From Echinarachnius parma (taxonomy: Eukaryota > Echinodermata > Echinoidea > Clypeasteroida > Echinarachniidae): a DNA stretch of 64,000 nt. Positions 20,901-27,492 of the stretch are shown here, in pieces. Both the position numbers and the translations under genes were made by a program. The stretch is from positions 1 to 64,000 of the forward strand of contig JBAMJV010003954.1 in assembly GCA_037951105.1 (NCBI GenBank). The letters run 5' to 3'. Position 1 is the first letter of the stretch. The number at the start of each line of letters is the position of its first letter. A model generated the notes under the pieces. It made no database searches. It was not told the origin of the DNA and worked only from the letters and a program-made list of their open reading frames with translations.

Positions 20901-21695
20901 AGGTCAAAGGTTTCATGGCTTATTATATTGCTTAATAGCTTGTGATTGTGTTATCTCAAGGAGCAATTGTCCCATGTCTGGTACATGTATGTATCTTGAC
21001 AAGCCAATGAACTGATTAGGTATCGGGTCATGAGGTCAAATGTCACAGGGCTCATATACAGTGCTAAAATAGCTTGTGGTCCCGTTATCATTATTGTAGT
21101 TCATGCTTCTTCTTTAGGGAATGGAATTTTAGGGTTAAAAACTAACAGAGTAGACCTTTATTGGTGATAATTGTGATTAACTTATTATGTATTTTGTACA
21201 GTACATATTATATGTCTTTACTTTGTTATATTTTAAAATGTTGTAAACTGACATGTTTAGTCTTCAGACTTTTTTACTCAGTATTTTGAATAAACCCAAA
21301 TTGAATTTGAATTTGAATTATTTGTTGCAGAGTACCTGAAGAGAGTGGACGGGGTGTACACAGAGGAGGGCATGCAGGTGTCTGGTGGTCTGGGAGGGCC
21401 ACTAGGTCTGCACCTCAACAGCCTGTATCCCAGGGTAGGAAATAGTTCATGGACAGCACAGCTCCAGCGCATCGCTTCCCCCATGGACGCCCAAACTGAC
21501 AAAGTGGACACCTTCCTGGAGAGCGTGGAGTCCCACGATCTGTTCCGTGTCCGGAAGGGCAGGCGATTTGATGGCGGCACCTATTTCGAGGATGACATGA
21601 GAATGAGTGACGAGACAAAAAGAGACATGAAGGCAGAGATCTTGAAGATGAATAAGGAGTATGATCTCAAGAACAATGGGTCGTCAGATCCGTGA
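2115..21695 (+). CDS. DUF6589-type protein with two PHD-type zinc fingers (gene 1, 15 coding exons, span includes introns)
   Basis: Fifteen exons join without a phase conflict into 1781 codons plus stop. Intron junctions: 2935/3337, 4476/7015, 7149/7886, 8004/9189, 9275/9682, 10021/10302, 10555/11346, 11485/12006, 12161/12639, 12838/13564, 14054/17512, 18272/18573, 18802/19243, 19376/21330. In order the protein shows Cys-x2-Cys at 212/215 paired with Cys-x2-Cys at 265/268, Gly/Asn/Met repeats, an Arg-Gly tract (about 465-486), a helical region from about 554 that begins the DUF6589-like domain, acidic repeats, PHD 1 (1283-1328), 24-residue acidic repeats, PHD 2 (1505-1549), then the DUF6589 C-terminus. 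That C-terminus includes EGDGD followed by a W and the NRTVN...GG.G.N motif. DUF6589 is a family of unknown function, common in cnidarians, echinoderms and lancelets. PHD fingers usually read histone tails, so a nuclear chromatin role is inferred, not shown. The start at 2115 is the first in-frame ATG after the acceptor at 2088. Confidence 0.75.
3338..4475 (+). CDS. Gene 1 exon 2: Gly/Arg-rich linker and start of DUF6589 region
   Basis: Acceptor CATCCAG|AT continues phase 1 and the exon ends ACAAG|GTAATG in phase 2. It encodes a Pro-rich stretch, three to four copies of a 19-residue Gly-Asn-Met repeat (about 3655-3810), an (RG)n tract at 3909-3975 that could bind nucleic acid, a basic KRKRNRK motif that could act as a nuclear localisation signal, then a helical segment (WKVAAVDQ onward) that begins the conserved part. 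Confidence 0.75.
4510..5741. mobile_element. TTAA-flanked TIR element (family C), 5'-truncated, with a nested insertion
   Basis: Sequence from about 4528 to 4700 and from about 5400 to 5737 matches the elements at 16284-16802 and 41838-42376 (shared GAAAAACTGAGTGTCGAATT, TAAACTTTATTT and AACATCACATGCA blocks). The right end reads AACTATCCCT followed by TTAA (5738-5741). The left terminus is missing and the middle is interrupted by another element at 4709-5380. Confidence 0.65.
4709..5380. mobile_element. TIR element with GCTCATCCGG ends, nested
   Basis: The left end GCTCATCCGG (4709-4718) matches the right end CCGGATGAGC (5371-5380) as a perfect 10-bp inverted repeat. The left end also folds on itself through GGCCCGAAGGGCCC. 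Inside are a CCGT/CCGTC run (4755-4812), two related blocks ending TCTACACAGAAT, and an AT-rich run (5093-5215). No clear target duplication was seen. Elements of this look are widespread in marine invertebrates. Confidence 0.65.
6057..6208 (-). mobile_element. Non-autonomous hAT element, CAGCG family, short copy
   Basis: Ends CAGTGAAAAAAT and TTTTTTTCGCTG. It is flanked by a perfect 8-bp duplication AAAAGAAC (6049-6056 and 6209-6216). An 8-bp target duplication with CANNG ends is the hAT superfamily signature. It is an internally deleted copy in opposite orientation to the next one. Confidence 0.85.
6229..6543 (+). mobile_element. Non-autonomous hAT element, CAGCG family
   Basis: TIRs CAGCGAAAAAAAT and AATTTTTTCGCTG, with the perfect 8-bp duplication TTGACCCC at 6221-6228 and 6544-6551. 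The interior has repeated CCCCCGAAA motifs and no coding frame. It lies 20 bp from the copy at 6057-6208. Confidence 0.9.
7016..7148 (+). CDS. Gene 1 exon 3: DUF6589 N-terminal motif
   Basis: TTTTACAG|C restores the phase-2 split codon, and the donor is CCTAAG|GTATAG. The peptide contains KIRLAWLISLVMYHRC and AQSIMGMMLWKCG. This matches the DUF6589 pattern of a helix ending in an Asn/Cys-rich turn followed by a second hydrophobic helix. Confidence 0.7.
7887..8003 (+). CDS. Gene 1 exon 4
   Basis: TTACAG|GCG to ACACAGATT|GTAAGT, 39 codons in phase 0. It continues the DUF6589 helical block (GLTAVGVCQSGKCIEKQTR), with the family's usual short Gly-leu-Ser/Cys segment before a charged helix. Confidence 0.75.
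8047..8266. mobile_element. Non-autonomous hAT element with CAGTGGCGTAGC ends
   Basis: Left end CAGTGGCGTAGC, right end GCTACGCCACTG, and a perfect 8-bp duplication GCCGGGTT at 8039-8046 and 8267-8274. The interior contains long G and C runs (up to about 22 C). A block with CTTTATGTATTTCTTTGTTT also occurs near 24740. Confidence 0.9.
8380..8985. repeat. Tandem array of an approximately 200-bp unit with GGTCA motifs
   Basis: TGATAACTTTCCAACCC...CATCTGTTTGTAACCAAACT occurs three times (about 8415, 8770, 8930). The units are separated by GGGGTCAAAGGTCAC segments. It lies in intron 4 of gene 1 and has no coding potential. Confidence 0.65.
9190..9274 (+). CDS. Gene 1 exon 5
   Basis: GAATTCAG|GAAGAT to GAGTTGC|GTGAGT, 85 nt, ending in phase 1 to match the next exon. 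It has no motif of its own and is accepted on splice sites and phase. Confidence 0.65.
9683..10020 (+). CDS. Gene 1 exon 6
   Basis: GTTCAG|ATCCCGG to AAAACG|GTAGGT, 338 nt. It encodes WTNACLIQHRISFRHMTNRE, similar to the strand/loop that in DUF6589 proteins precedes the 'D..plq.yyP' segment, then an Arg-rich helix. The codon composition is clearly coding (GC-rich third positions). Confidence 0.75.
10303..10554 (+). CDS. Gene 1 exon 7
   Basis: ATTTCAG|ACAAAT to ATGCAG|GTAAGT, 84 codons in phase 0. It encodes PVIDGQQFSVPLHGDALTTS, equivalent to the 'gDqlt..r' segment of DUF6589 proteins, in which a conserved GD precedes a Ser/Thr-Arg and an Ala-Lys helix. The last approximately 100 nt are repeated three times in degenerate form in the following intron. 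Confidence 0.75.
10597..11060 (+). pseudogene. Three degenerate copies of the end of exon 7
   Basis: Blocks starting at CCAAAGGGAGATTCACCT near 10597, 10788 and 10936 each lead into GTCAAGCAG (10620, 10811, 10959), which also occurs in exon 7 at 10455. The first copy is open to ATGATGAAG|GTATGT at 10720, so it keeps a plausible donor. The later copies carry indels and are shorter. They look like decaying partial exon duplicates. Confidence 0.65.
11347..11484 (+). CDS. Gene 1 exon 8
   Basis: CTAACAG|GATATG to TTCATTACA|GTGAGT, 46 codons in phase 0. It contains GMLQHLKETYGYQKITPDV. DUF6589 proteins have a comparable 'GTL..l...l.r..vs.d....y....df' segment here. Confidence 0.75.
12007..12160 (+). 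CDS. Gene 1 exon 9
   Basis: TTTGTAG|TTCTGC to ATCACAG|GTTAGC, ending in phase 1. It contains AGFAKRLLEDIA and a Trp-rich end (VWQQHWMQDI), the helix before the variable linker that carries the PHD fingers. Confidence 0.75.
12370..12625. repeat. Dispersed GGTCA-containing repeat
   Basis: Two imperfect units (about 12375-12475 and 12500-12607) contain CAAACTTGGCAT, a GGGTCAT(A/G)AGGT run and AGGT(C/T)AAAGGT. Related blocks lie at 12985-13165 and 20812-21065. It is an intronic repeat just upstream of exon 10. Confidence 0.5.
12640..12837 (+). CDS. Gene 1 exon 10: Glu-rich linker
   Basis: CTTGTAG|GTGAAG to AAATCAG|GTAAAT, phase 1 on both sides. It encodes an almost pure Glu/Asp tract followed by a basic ARRSARLSHVRSRKKQ segment. 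The long Ser-rich frame on the opposite strand is a shadow of this tract. Confidence 0.7.
13198..13475. mobile_element. TTAA-flanked family C element, truncated
   Basis: TTAA (13194-13197) is followed by AGGGATAGTTGAGTTTTGGT, the same terminus as the elements at 16284 and 41838. The internal GAAAAACCGAGTGTAAAATT block is present. The right terminus is lost near GAAACCGATGG. Confidence 0.65.
13565..14053 (+). CDS. Gene 1 exon 11: Lys-rich then acidic octapeptide repeats, first half of PHD 1
   Basis: TCAACAG|ATGCC to AAGCAAG|GTCAGA, phase 1 on both sides. A KKKRKDKKKKKD tract is followed by about 14 units of an 8-residue acidic repeat (DVDEENES, DVEEENED, DVEKEKAD and similar; 24-bp DNA period). 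The exon ends with Cys1283-His-Cys1285, the first zinc ligand pair of PHD finger 1. The acceptor region resembles a transposon fragment (see findings). Confidence 0.75.
14149..14846. mobile_element. Non-autonomous piggyBac-like element
   Basis: TTAA (14145-14148) is followed by CCCTAACCAGGCCGGG, and the other end is CCCGGCCTGGTTAGGG followed by TTAA (14847-14850). TTAA target duplication with CCCT...AGGG ends is the piggyBac signature. The 698-bp interior has no long frame, so it would need transposase from elsewhere. Confidence 0.85.
14851..14998. mobile_element. TIR element with GGGCCC(C/G)GTTGCAGAAAGAG ends, copy 1
   Basis: Left end GGGCCCCGTTGCAGAAAGAG, right end CTACTGCAACAGGGCC. It is the same family as 47418-47583. 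It abuts the piggyBac-like element directly. No coding content. Confidence 0.75.
15640..15930 (+). pseudogene. LINE reverse transcriptase C-terminal remnant, frameshifted
   Basis: One frame reads YIRPVLNYCVPVFNG...LERILKRVLRII, the thumb and C-terminal motif of non-LTR retrotransposon reverse transcriptases. The homologous reading continues in the +1 frame as EARRKQLCEQLIISLEKHP from about 15845. There is therefore at least one frameshift and the copy is dead. The surrounding AT-rich sequence (about 15060-16080) may be the rest of the degraded LINE. Confidence 0.75.
16173..16257. mobile_element. Short TIR element with CACTGGCNTAGATC ends
   Basis: CACTGGCATAGATC at the left mirrors GATCTACGCCAGTG at the right, with a C run inside. 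A related inverted fragment is at about 31010-31087. A TAAC direct repeat flanks both sides, but a duplication of that length is weak evidence. Confidence 0.55.
16284..16802. mobile_element. TTAA-flanked TIR element, family C, complete
   Basis: TTAA (16280-16283), then AGGGGTAGTTTAGTTTTGGT; the right end is ACCAAAACTAAACTACCCCT, then TTAA (16803-16806). It has 519 bp without coding sequence and carries a GGGCCCCAAATAATT palindromic core. Confidence 0.85.
17376..17458. mobile_element. Very short TTAA-flanked TIR element
   Basis: TTAA (17372-17375), CTGCTAACGTGCCA at the left, TGGCACGTTAAGAG at the right, TTAA (17459-17462). The 83-bp body ends about 50 bp before the acceptor of exon 12. Confidence 0.6.
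17513..18271 (+). CDS. Gene 1 exon 12: rest of PHD 1, 24-residue repeats, start of PHD 2
   Basis: TTGACAG|ATGTTG to AAGAAGG|GTAATC, phase 1 on both sides. It completes a C4HC3 PHD finger: Cys-x4-Cys, then FH-x2-Cys, then WFC-x3-Cys ending at residue 1328. About five units of a 24-residue repeat follow (CGESPxEC...VDEQSSLM), so the exon is largely a 72-bp tandem repeat from 17632 to 17930. It ends with Cys-x2-Cys, Cys-x2-Cys and His-x3-Cys of PHD 2. Confidence 0.8.
18574..18801 (+). CDS. Gene 1 exon 13: end of PHD 2 and DUF6589 EGDGD motif
   Basis: TTCCAG|ATAGG to TTGTTAG|GTACTG, phase 1 on both sides. WYC-x3-Cys supplies the final zinc ligands of PHD 2. After a short linker comes MYNYVTAACWHGLLDMAFQD, then EGDGDA and VWRIYFPFLWRGNRKRVYF. 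This is the most diagnostic DUF6589 block: Tyr-rich helix, EGDG, Trp, then the 'Y..E' helix. Confidence 0.85.
19244..19375 (+). CDS. Gene 1 exon 14: DUF6589 NRTVN motif
   Basis: TTCTAG|ACATAGG to TTCAAAG|GTAAAC, phase 1 on both sides. It contains HNRTVNPNGGAGGNMSIDFY. The pattern R-x-V-N-x-x-G-x-x-G-x-N-[IM]-x-x-D is characteristic of DUF6589 proteins just before the final helices. Confidence 0.85.
19545..20797. mobile_element. hAT-like non-autonomous element, 1.25 kb
   Basis: TIRs CAACGCTCGAAATT and AATTTCGAGGGTTG, flanked by CTTTATG on both sides (19538-19544 and 20798-20804), consistent with an 8-bp duplication with one change. Sub-terminal GGCCCGATCGGGCCACCA-type palindromes lie at both ends. 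It sits in intron 14 of gene 1. Confidence 0.75.
21120..21318 (+). repeat. LINE-like 3' tail
   Basis: An AT-rich 3' UTR-like stretch ends with GAATAAACCC and then TTGAATTTGAATTTGAATT. A pentamer-repeat tail after AATAAA is typical of non-LTR retroposons. It abuts the splice acceptor of the last exon of gene 1. Confidence 0.5.
21331..21695 (+). CDS. Gene 1 exon 15: C-terminus and stop
   Basis: TTGTTGCAG|AGTACC continues phase 1 and ends at TGA 21693-21695 after 120 residues. It encodes helices equivalent to the end of DUF6589 proteins, then a charged tail. The acceptor lies about 12 bases after a LINE-like tail of TTGAATTTGAATT repeats. Confidence 0.8.
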
Positions 21696-22142
21696 GCCCT
21701 AAGTCGATTCAGATCTCTAAATCTTTGATCTGGTTTGAGAAACATCTGGCAGTAGAAAAAAGTGACTATTTGAGGATAGGTTGAGAATTATTGACAGGAA
21801 ACAAGACAGACTTTAAGGCTAAATTGCTTGAACAGAAGAAACAGAACCATTATCTTAGCTAACAGCTTAGATCTTAAAATCCATCAATTGGCATGGACCT
21901 TTACAGTGAAAAAGATCAGACAATGTGTGGAAGATAAATCTAAACGCACTTCCTGATGTGGTCTCATAATAGCTGTGATAACTAAACCATGACAGCAAAT
22001 GTTACTGGCTGCATGGGTTGGATGTAATCCACAAGTTTTTATTTAGGCATGAACCATGACAGACAATATGACTTATAGTTAGGATAATTTGTGTATGCCG
22101 CTAGGGAGCGGGAAGCATGCATTCAGTGTTCTTCCAGTGGAG

Positions 22143-22486
22143 TACAGTGGAATCACATTATAAAGAGCTTTAAAACGGTATACAGTGGAACATCTCTATA
22201 ACGAGCTCTGTTATAAAGAGGTACCTGATATAGTGAGCTAATATCACAGGTGTTGGTTCATGTGTTGTTTTGAGCCCTGATACAACAAGATATCTGACAT
22301 AATGAGGTAAATTAAATGGTCTCATTATAATGAGGTTTCACTGTATCTTTTATCTTATAATGTTACCATTGCAATTTCTTTATATAACCCTAAGTTTATC
22401 TAACCCTAGGTTTATTACCATGATACATCAAGATAAGTGTTATTTCCGTGGTTGCAGGAACCTCGTTATAATGAGGTTCCACTGTA
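22143..22486. mobile_element. pogo/Tigger-like TIR element
   Basis: The left side has TACAGTGGAA twice (22143 and 22191), followed by CATCTCTATAACGAG. The right side reads CTCGTTATAATGAGGTTCCA ending in CACTGTA (22480-22486), the inverted form. A related internal end lies at 22321-22345. TA flanks and CAGTGGAAC ends fit Tc1/mariner-pogo type elements. Confidence 0.65.
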
Positions 22487-23356
22487 TTGCCCACCATTGA
22501 AGTGTGTATAGTGTGGTGTTCTGCTCAATCTTAACTATGTGCAGGTTAAATCAAATCTTCCATCCTATAGGGTTTGTGTAGTTTGAAAAATTGTTATTTG
22601 GGCATTAATGCCTTACTTGAGAAATAGCTTTAGTCTATTTGGAGTATAAGCTTACCTGTATGACACTATATGACACACTAGTGTTGCGGTGTCATTAAAA
22701 TGATTTCCAATCCAATCCATCCTATAGGGAAGTTGAATTTTGAAGTTCGAAGTTTGAACAAATTAAGATGTCAATACTCAAGATTAAGTGTGTCTACCTA
22801 GTCATGCCAAATAGTCAAGCAGTTTGACAAATTGAGTAATTATGGATGCAGTGAGTAACAAGCAGGGTATCATCAGTCTTCCGCAGAACGATGCAAAGAT
22901 GAATTACTCAGGAATAGATGTATAATATAATGTTTGAGGAATTACATACATTTTGGTAATTTCTAGTTGTTTGTTTGTTTGTGTCTTTTAACGCAGGCTT
23001 TGGATGGCCCCTTGTTTTGGCTGCTTTACTTACAGTACTAGTAAATTATTTACAGCAATATTTTTCTTTTACATATGAGTATACTACAACAGAGGGATAT
23101 TATTCCAGTACATGTTCGTTTCACTTTATCCATTTTTCATGCCATTTATATTTTGTGCAGTTAATGGAGAGATTAAATTGAACATAAAATTTATGTAGTA
23201 TTGATACTTTTAGGGGAATATTGAAGGTGCATTTAAGAGGTACTTGGTATTCTTGTTTATTTATCAGATAGGGCAAATTGTTTCAGTTTAAATTGCGTAT
23301 ACTTCTAAATTTGTCTGCACAATTTCCTGGCATGGATTAGTTTAATTTTTACTTAA

Positions 23357-23892
23357 AGGCATGCCTGTAAAGTGTCGAACTCCACGAAAAAAACTTGGAG
23401 CTTCCTCGTTTCTCTTCTGCCGTGTTGTTTAGCTTATGGTAAGAGAAGAATAAAATAGGGTGAGATTTTTTCAAATGTCCCTTTAGTATGAAGATAATTA
23501 TCATTGAAAATCATTATTTGAAAAGCGATGCCAACGTTTAAAAAAAAAAGTACAATTGTCCTAGCTGAATACGTCCGGCCAGCGAGCTAGCGTGTGAAAC
23601 ATTCCGCCCGATTGAACTTTGAGCCGAGTGAGCGCAAATTCCATGAATTCTTCACCGTCTGTAAACATGCACGGGTGCGGATATCGTCAACGGATGAATA
23701 TTCCTGCTACAAATGTACGATAGGCCATCAGTATTCGGTGATAAAATATGAACTCAATATTCGCTTTTTTCACTAGGTAAACAGTGTTCGTTTTCTTTCA
23801 AACTTTCACAAATCTTTCAACAATGATGTTGATGTAGGATTGAAGTCTCAAATGTCTCTTTCGGCAGAATTTTACACTTTACAGGCATGCCT
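23357..23892. mobile_element. TTAA-flanked TIR element, family E
   Basis: TTAA (23353-23356), AGGCATGCCTGTAAAGTG; right end CACTTTACAGGCATGCCT, TTAA (23893-23896). The 18-bp ends match perfectly. The interior (536 bp) has no long coding frame. Confidence 0.85.
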
Positions 23893-24136
23893 TTAAGACA
23901 TGAAAGATCATGAAAACACAGAAAGTAAACAAGAACACATAGTTTGGGTACATGATAACCCCTTTATAAATAATCTTGGATATTTGCAGACATGGACCAA
24001 GTATTGATTTTCTGATATTTTGTTATTGCTATGGGAAGCAGTATACTTGACCCTTTAGTGTAAATGATACAGAGAAATAGGCAATTGCTCTAATTACAGT
24101 TCGACACTTCTTGTGTTTTAGTCATTTATGATAAAA

Positions 24137-24300
24137 ACCTGTCTTAGCAGCCACGCATCAGCAGCCAACCTGCCTAAAGTTCCCATGTGTTCCAATGTGA
24201 AGTAAAACAATGTTATAGAACGTGTCTATAGCGGTCACCTGTCTACAGTGGCCACTTTTCTTGTTTCCCTTCGGTGGCCACCATATATATGTTTGTCTGT
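24137..24300. repeat. Dispersed repeat, copy 1
   Basis: CCTGTCTTAGCAGCCAC, GGTCACCTGTCTACAGTGGC and ACTTTTCTTGTTTCCCTT blocks recur in the same order at 33928-34100. They are probably remnants of one transposon family; no ends were defined. Confidence 0.6.
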
Positions 24301-24699
24301 ATTAAGAACATAATTGGCAATATGTTTTCTTCTGTGATGAGAATGTGGTTGGTGAAAACGTACAATTCAGAAAAGATTTTGACCTAAGTTTATATTTATA
24401 TTTTGTATATTTTTTATACAGTACAAATTATTTTTAATAAAAGTTTCAGGATGTTTACAGTGACATGGAATATGACCAAACTGACCTTTCAAGTGAATGT
24501 TTCAAGTAATTTTTGTGTACATGCATGTTTGTTTGGGTGTGCTGTATTTGCTACTTTTCAGTTACATATCAGTTGTTCACTGTCCACCTGGTGAATTTCA
24601 AATTTTAAAAGAAGTCCTCTTGAAACAATTGTTTTAATTCCTCTGCAATACAAATGACTTGCACAATTTCACCTTTTTTCACATTGAGGCACAAGTATT

Positions 24700-24990
24700 A
24701 GTGTGGGGGGGGGGGGGGGGGGGGGAGGGGGGTGGACACACCTCATGTATTTCTTTGTTTTTTTCAAAAAATGTCCCCTTATGTTTCCTTTTTTTTCTCC
24801 TGCTGATGGGGTTGATGAGGTTGATGATGATGAGGATGAGGATGACGATGACGATGTTGATAATGACGATGATGATGATGACGACGATGTCGATGATGAT
24901 GATGATGGTAATGGTGATGAAGATGTTGATGTCTGAGGATGATGACGGTGCTGCTGCGGCTGCTGTTGATTATGATGATGACAATGATGA
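24700..24990. repeat. Poly-G run, hAT remnant and GAT microsatellite
   Basis: A run of about 24 G (24704-24727) leads into CTCATGTATTTCTTTGTTT, shared with the hAT element at 8047. A GATGAT/GACGAT-rich tract follows (about 24805-24985). The Asp-rich and Ser/His-rich frames across it are low-complexity artefacts. Confidence 0.6.
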
Positions 24991-25100
24991 CAAAATACAT
25001 GCATGCATGTATGCCTTTTTTTTGTTTTGATTTTTGGGGGGAATTCCATCCCAAGTATATAAATATATATATAAGCCTCCATCCAATCTGTAAGGGTGTT

Positions 25101-25381
25101 CAGGGGCTGTGCAGTATTGCTATGGCAACCTCTATAATACCTACCCAGTGGTGTAATTTAGTAGATATGACCACAATAGTACAGTTGAAATGCACCAAAA
25201 CTTAGATTTGGTATATTATTCAAAAAGTCCCTAATGGGAGGGGGTATATAATGTATACTCTCTCCCTCCAGCTCCACTCTTTACTAGTCTGCACCCCCCT
25301 CCCCCCCCCCCCCCCCCCCTCCACACACACACACACACACACATACGCACATACACACACTAAAATGTTCCACAGCCCCTG
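25101..25381. mobile_element. Candidate TIR element with CAGGGGCTGTG ends
   Basis: CAGGGGCTGTG (25101-25111) is perfectly mirrored by CACAGCCCCTG (25371-25381). The ends fit hAT (CAGGG) but no 8-bp duplication is visible. The interior contains a C run and a CA repeat (25321-25346). Confidence 0.45.
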
Positions 25382-25559
25382 CGCATTGTGTCACTAAATC
25401 ATTGGGATATATTGATGCACTAGTAGTAGTTTATGAGTACATAATAGTGAAAGCAGTTGTTTTGTCACTATGTTTGGGGATGAAAGTACTCCTCCCCCTT
25501 CCCCTCCGGCGCTGGTAGTATTACAGTAGATGTACAACCACCACCACCACACGCACGCT

Positions 25560-25815
25560 GCTGGTTCGGCATCCCCGCGGCCCTGATGCTGAACGAACCA
25601 TGCTGAACCAACATCGACTCTCCTGTCGCGCTGCGCTGCATGCATGCTCAGCGTGTGAATTGGATATAATACCAGAGGCAGAGAGCCGAAGATCGAGAGA
25701 GAGCATCCTCATTATTAAAGTTTGCATACACATGGGGAATACATTTTTGTACTACGGATATGGAAGAGAACCTACTCGAAACACTGCCATCCAGTTTCAT
25801 CAGTAGTTTTCAGGG
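25560..25815 (+). promoter_or_regulatory. Candidate first exon and promoter of gene 2
   Basis: GC and CpG content rise sharply from about 25555 to 25650 and again at 25865-25955, unlike the surrounding AT-rich DNA. A good donor, CAGG|GTAAGC, lies at about 25814. This fits a 5' UTR exon followed by an intron into the coding start at 27034. There is no direct evidence for a transcription start. Confidence 0.35.
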
Positions 25816-26224
25816 TAAGCATTATTTCATTTCGCTACCGTCAATTAAATAAATTTCCATGATCAAGCTACGCGCGGCATCCCACAACCGCGGTAAGTCC
25901 CGGCTGGTTGCTTCGCGGCGAGTCGTCTCCATGGTCTCGGGGACGCGTATTTGGATAATACATAGAATCTCTTTACACAGTAAACACTTGCTTTCATTTT
26001 GTTTAACTTTTAGGCTATATTACTTTTGATTAAGATCAGGAAATAAGGAAAATGAATGAATGAATTTATAAATGAAGAGATTTAATGGGGAAATTCATTA
26101 ATGAATGATCTGTTATTAATCAAGTATTGAATATGATTGCATGAACGAATGAACAGACGGGGGACAAATAATAAATGAATAGATCAAGGAAGAAATTAAG
26201 AATATACAGGGGCATGACAAAAGA

Positions 26225-26358
26225 TAGATCGACAAATCTATCGCTTTCATGGCCTTTTTGACATTATTATTGTTATTTTCACTGTCGGCATTCTACGCCG
26301 ACAGTGAAAATAATAATAATGTCAACAATGCCATGAAAGCGATAGATTTGTCGATCTA
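26225..26358. mobile_element. Fold-back element with 10-bp target duplication
   Basis: Two nearly perfect arms of about 62-65 nt (TAGATCGACAAATCTATCGC... and its complement) meet at a 7-nt loop (26290-26296). GACAAAAGAT flanks both sides (26216-26225 and 26359-26368). Long arms with a 9-10 bp duplication resemble Mutator-like fold-back elements. Transcribed, it would form a long hairpin RNA. Confidence 0.75.
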
Positions 26359-27033
26359 GACAAAAGATTGAATTCATTAATGAATGAGTTAATGAGTGAA
26401 ATTACGCATTGATCAAACAATTAATGAATAAATGAATGACTGAATCACTGAGAGAACAAAACATTGAACGGATGCATGTGAATGGGCAGATGGAAATGGG
26501 CCTGTTTGCCCTTTTCTGCGAGTTATATTGAAAGGAGAAATATACTTCTCTAGAACTATAGAAAGGTTTATGTAGGTATAGTAAAGCTGAATTTATTTTA
26601 TCCCACATTTTGATTTAATTCCATCTCTTTTTCATCTTTTTATAGCCAAGTTTTGCATCGTTTTGCAAATTTCAAGATGATGATTGTGAAAAGGATGATA
26701 GCAGAGTATGTCACATTCATAATAAGGGTCAACTAGTCAGGACGGAGCATAATGACTAACATCTAATGCTCAATGTGCCAAGGATGGCAATAAAGTTTGA
26801 TTGTGGAAAGCCTAGAGGAATATTAAATGACAAGACAAACGTTGTCTTTGAGTGCATGTGGCAACAGATTTGCATGCGACTTGTAGAATTCGCTCTTGTG
26901 GACTGAATCAATTGAGTGATAAGGTAAAGATTTCAAAATGGTCTCATGGATGCCATAATTGCATATATGATGGCAACAAAGTTAAAAAAAATCCTAGATC
27001 TTGTGGATGTGGACAGGATTGAGTGACAATGCC

Positions 27034-27492
27034 ATGGCAAACCATATTACCAATGGTATGATGGATAGTAGTAAGGTAACCCGAGGTGGTTGGCCTCCTC
27101 CCACCCCAAGGTCAGCCCTTCACAGGTCCCTCCCTTTAGACACACCCGGCAGCGCCCAGAGGAAGATGAAGGACATGAGGGACCAGATGGCACAGCTTCG
27201 CAAGGACCTGGACGCAGAGAGACAGACGGTCAGACGGCTCAAGCACGAACGGGTCGTAGAGCTGCGCAGCGCTCGCACAGAGGAGCAGCGGAAGGCATCG
27301 GAATCCCAGAATGCATTGCGACGTAGACTGGAAACGGACCATGCCAGGGAGCTGGAGGCACAGAAGGAGGCATTGATGAAACAGATGTACTCTGAGAGGA
27401 GTAAGATCCTGAAGCTGAAAGATTCAACGGCGAGGAATCATGGAGACACACAGAGGGAGACTGATGCTGCTATGCAGAGGCTCAAGAATGAG
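27034..27492 (+). CDS. Gene 2 exon 1
   Basis: Starts at ATG with good context (GCCATGG) and ends AATGAG|GTAGGC, 153 codons in phase 0. After a short Pro-rich start (GGWPPPTPRSALHRS) it is continuous charged coiled coil. A possible acceptor, GGACAG|GATTGAG, lies at 27016. Confidence 0.7.

Larger units (their letters stand above)
21696..25500. other. Gene 1 3' UTR and intergenic region
   Basis: No coding frame here is convincing. The 3' UTR of gene 1 probably ends within this stretch; AATAAA occurs at about 23448 and 24436, but I cannot tell which is used. The region also holds a pogo-like element (22143-22486), a TTAA element (23357-23892), a dispersed repeat (24137-24300), a poly-G remnant (24700-24800), a GAT-rich run (24810-24985) and a TIR element (25101-25381). 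Confidence 0.5.

Noticed and set aside
24659..25082. Met/Asp-rich and Ser/His-rich frames on both strands
   Set aside because: They come from a GAT-type microsatellite and a poly-G run.
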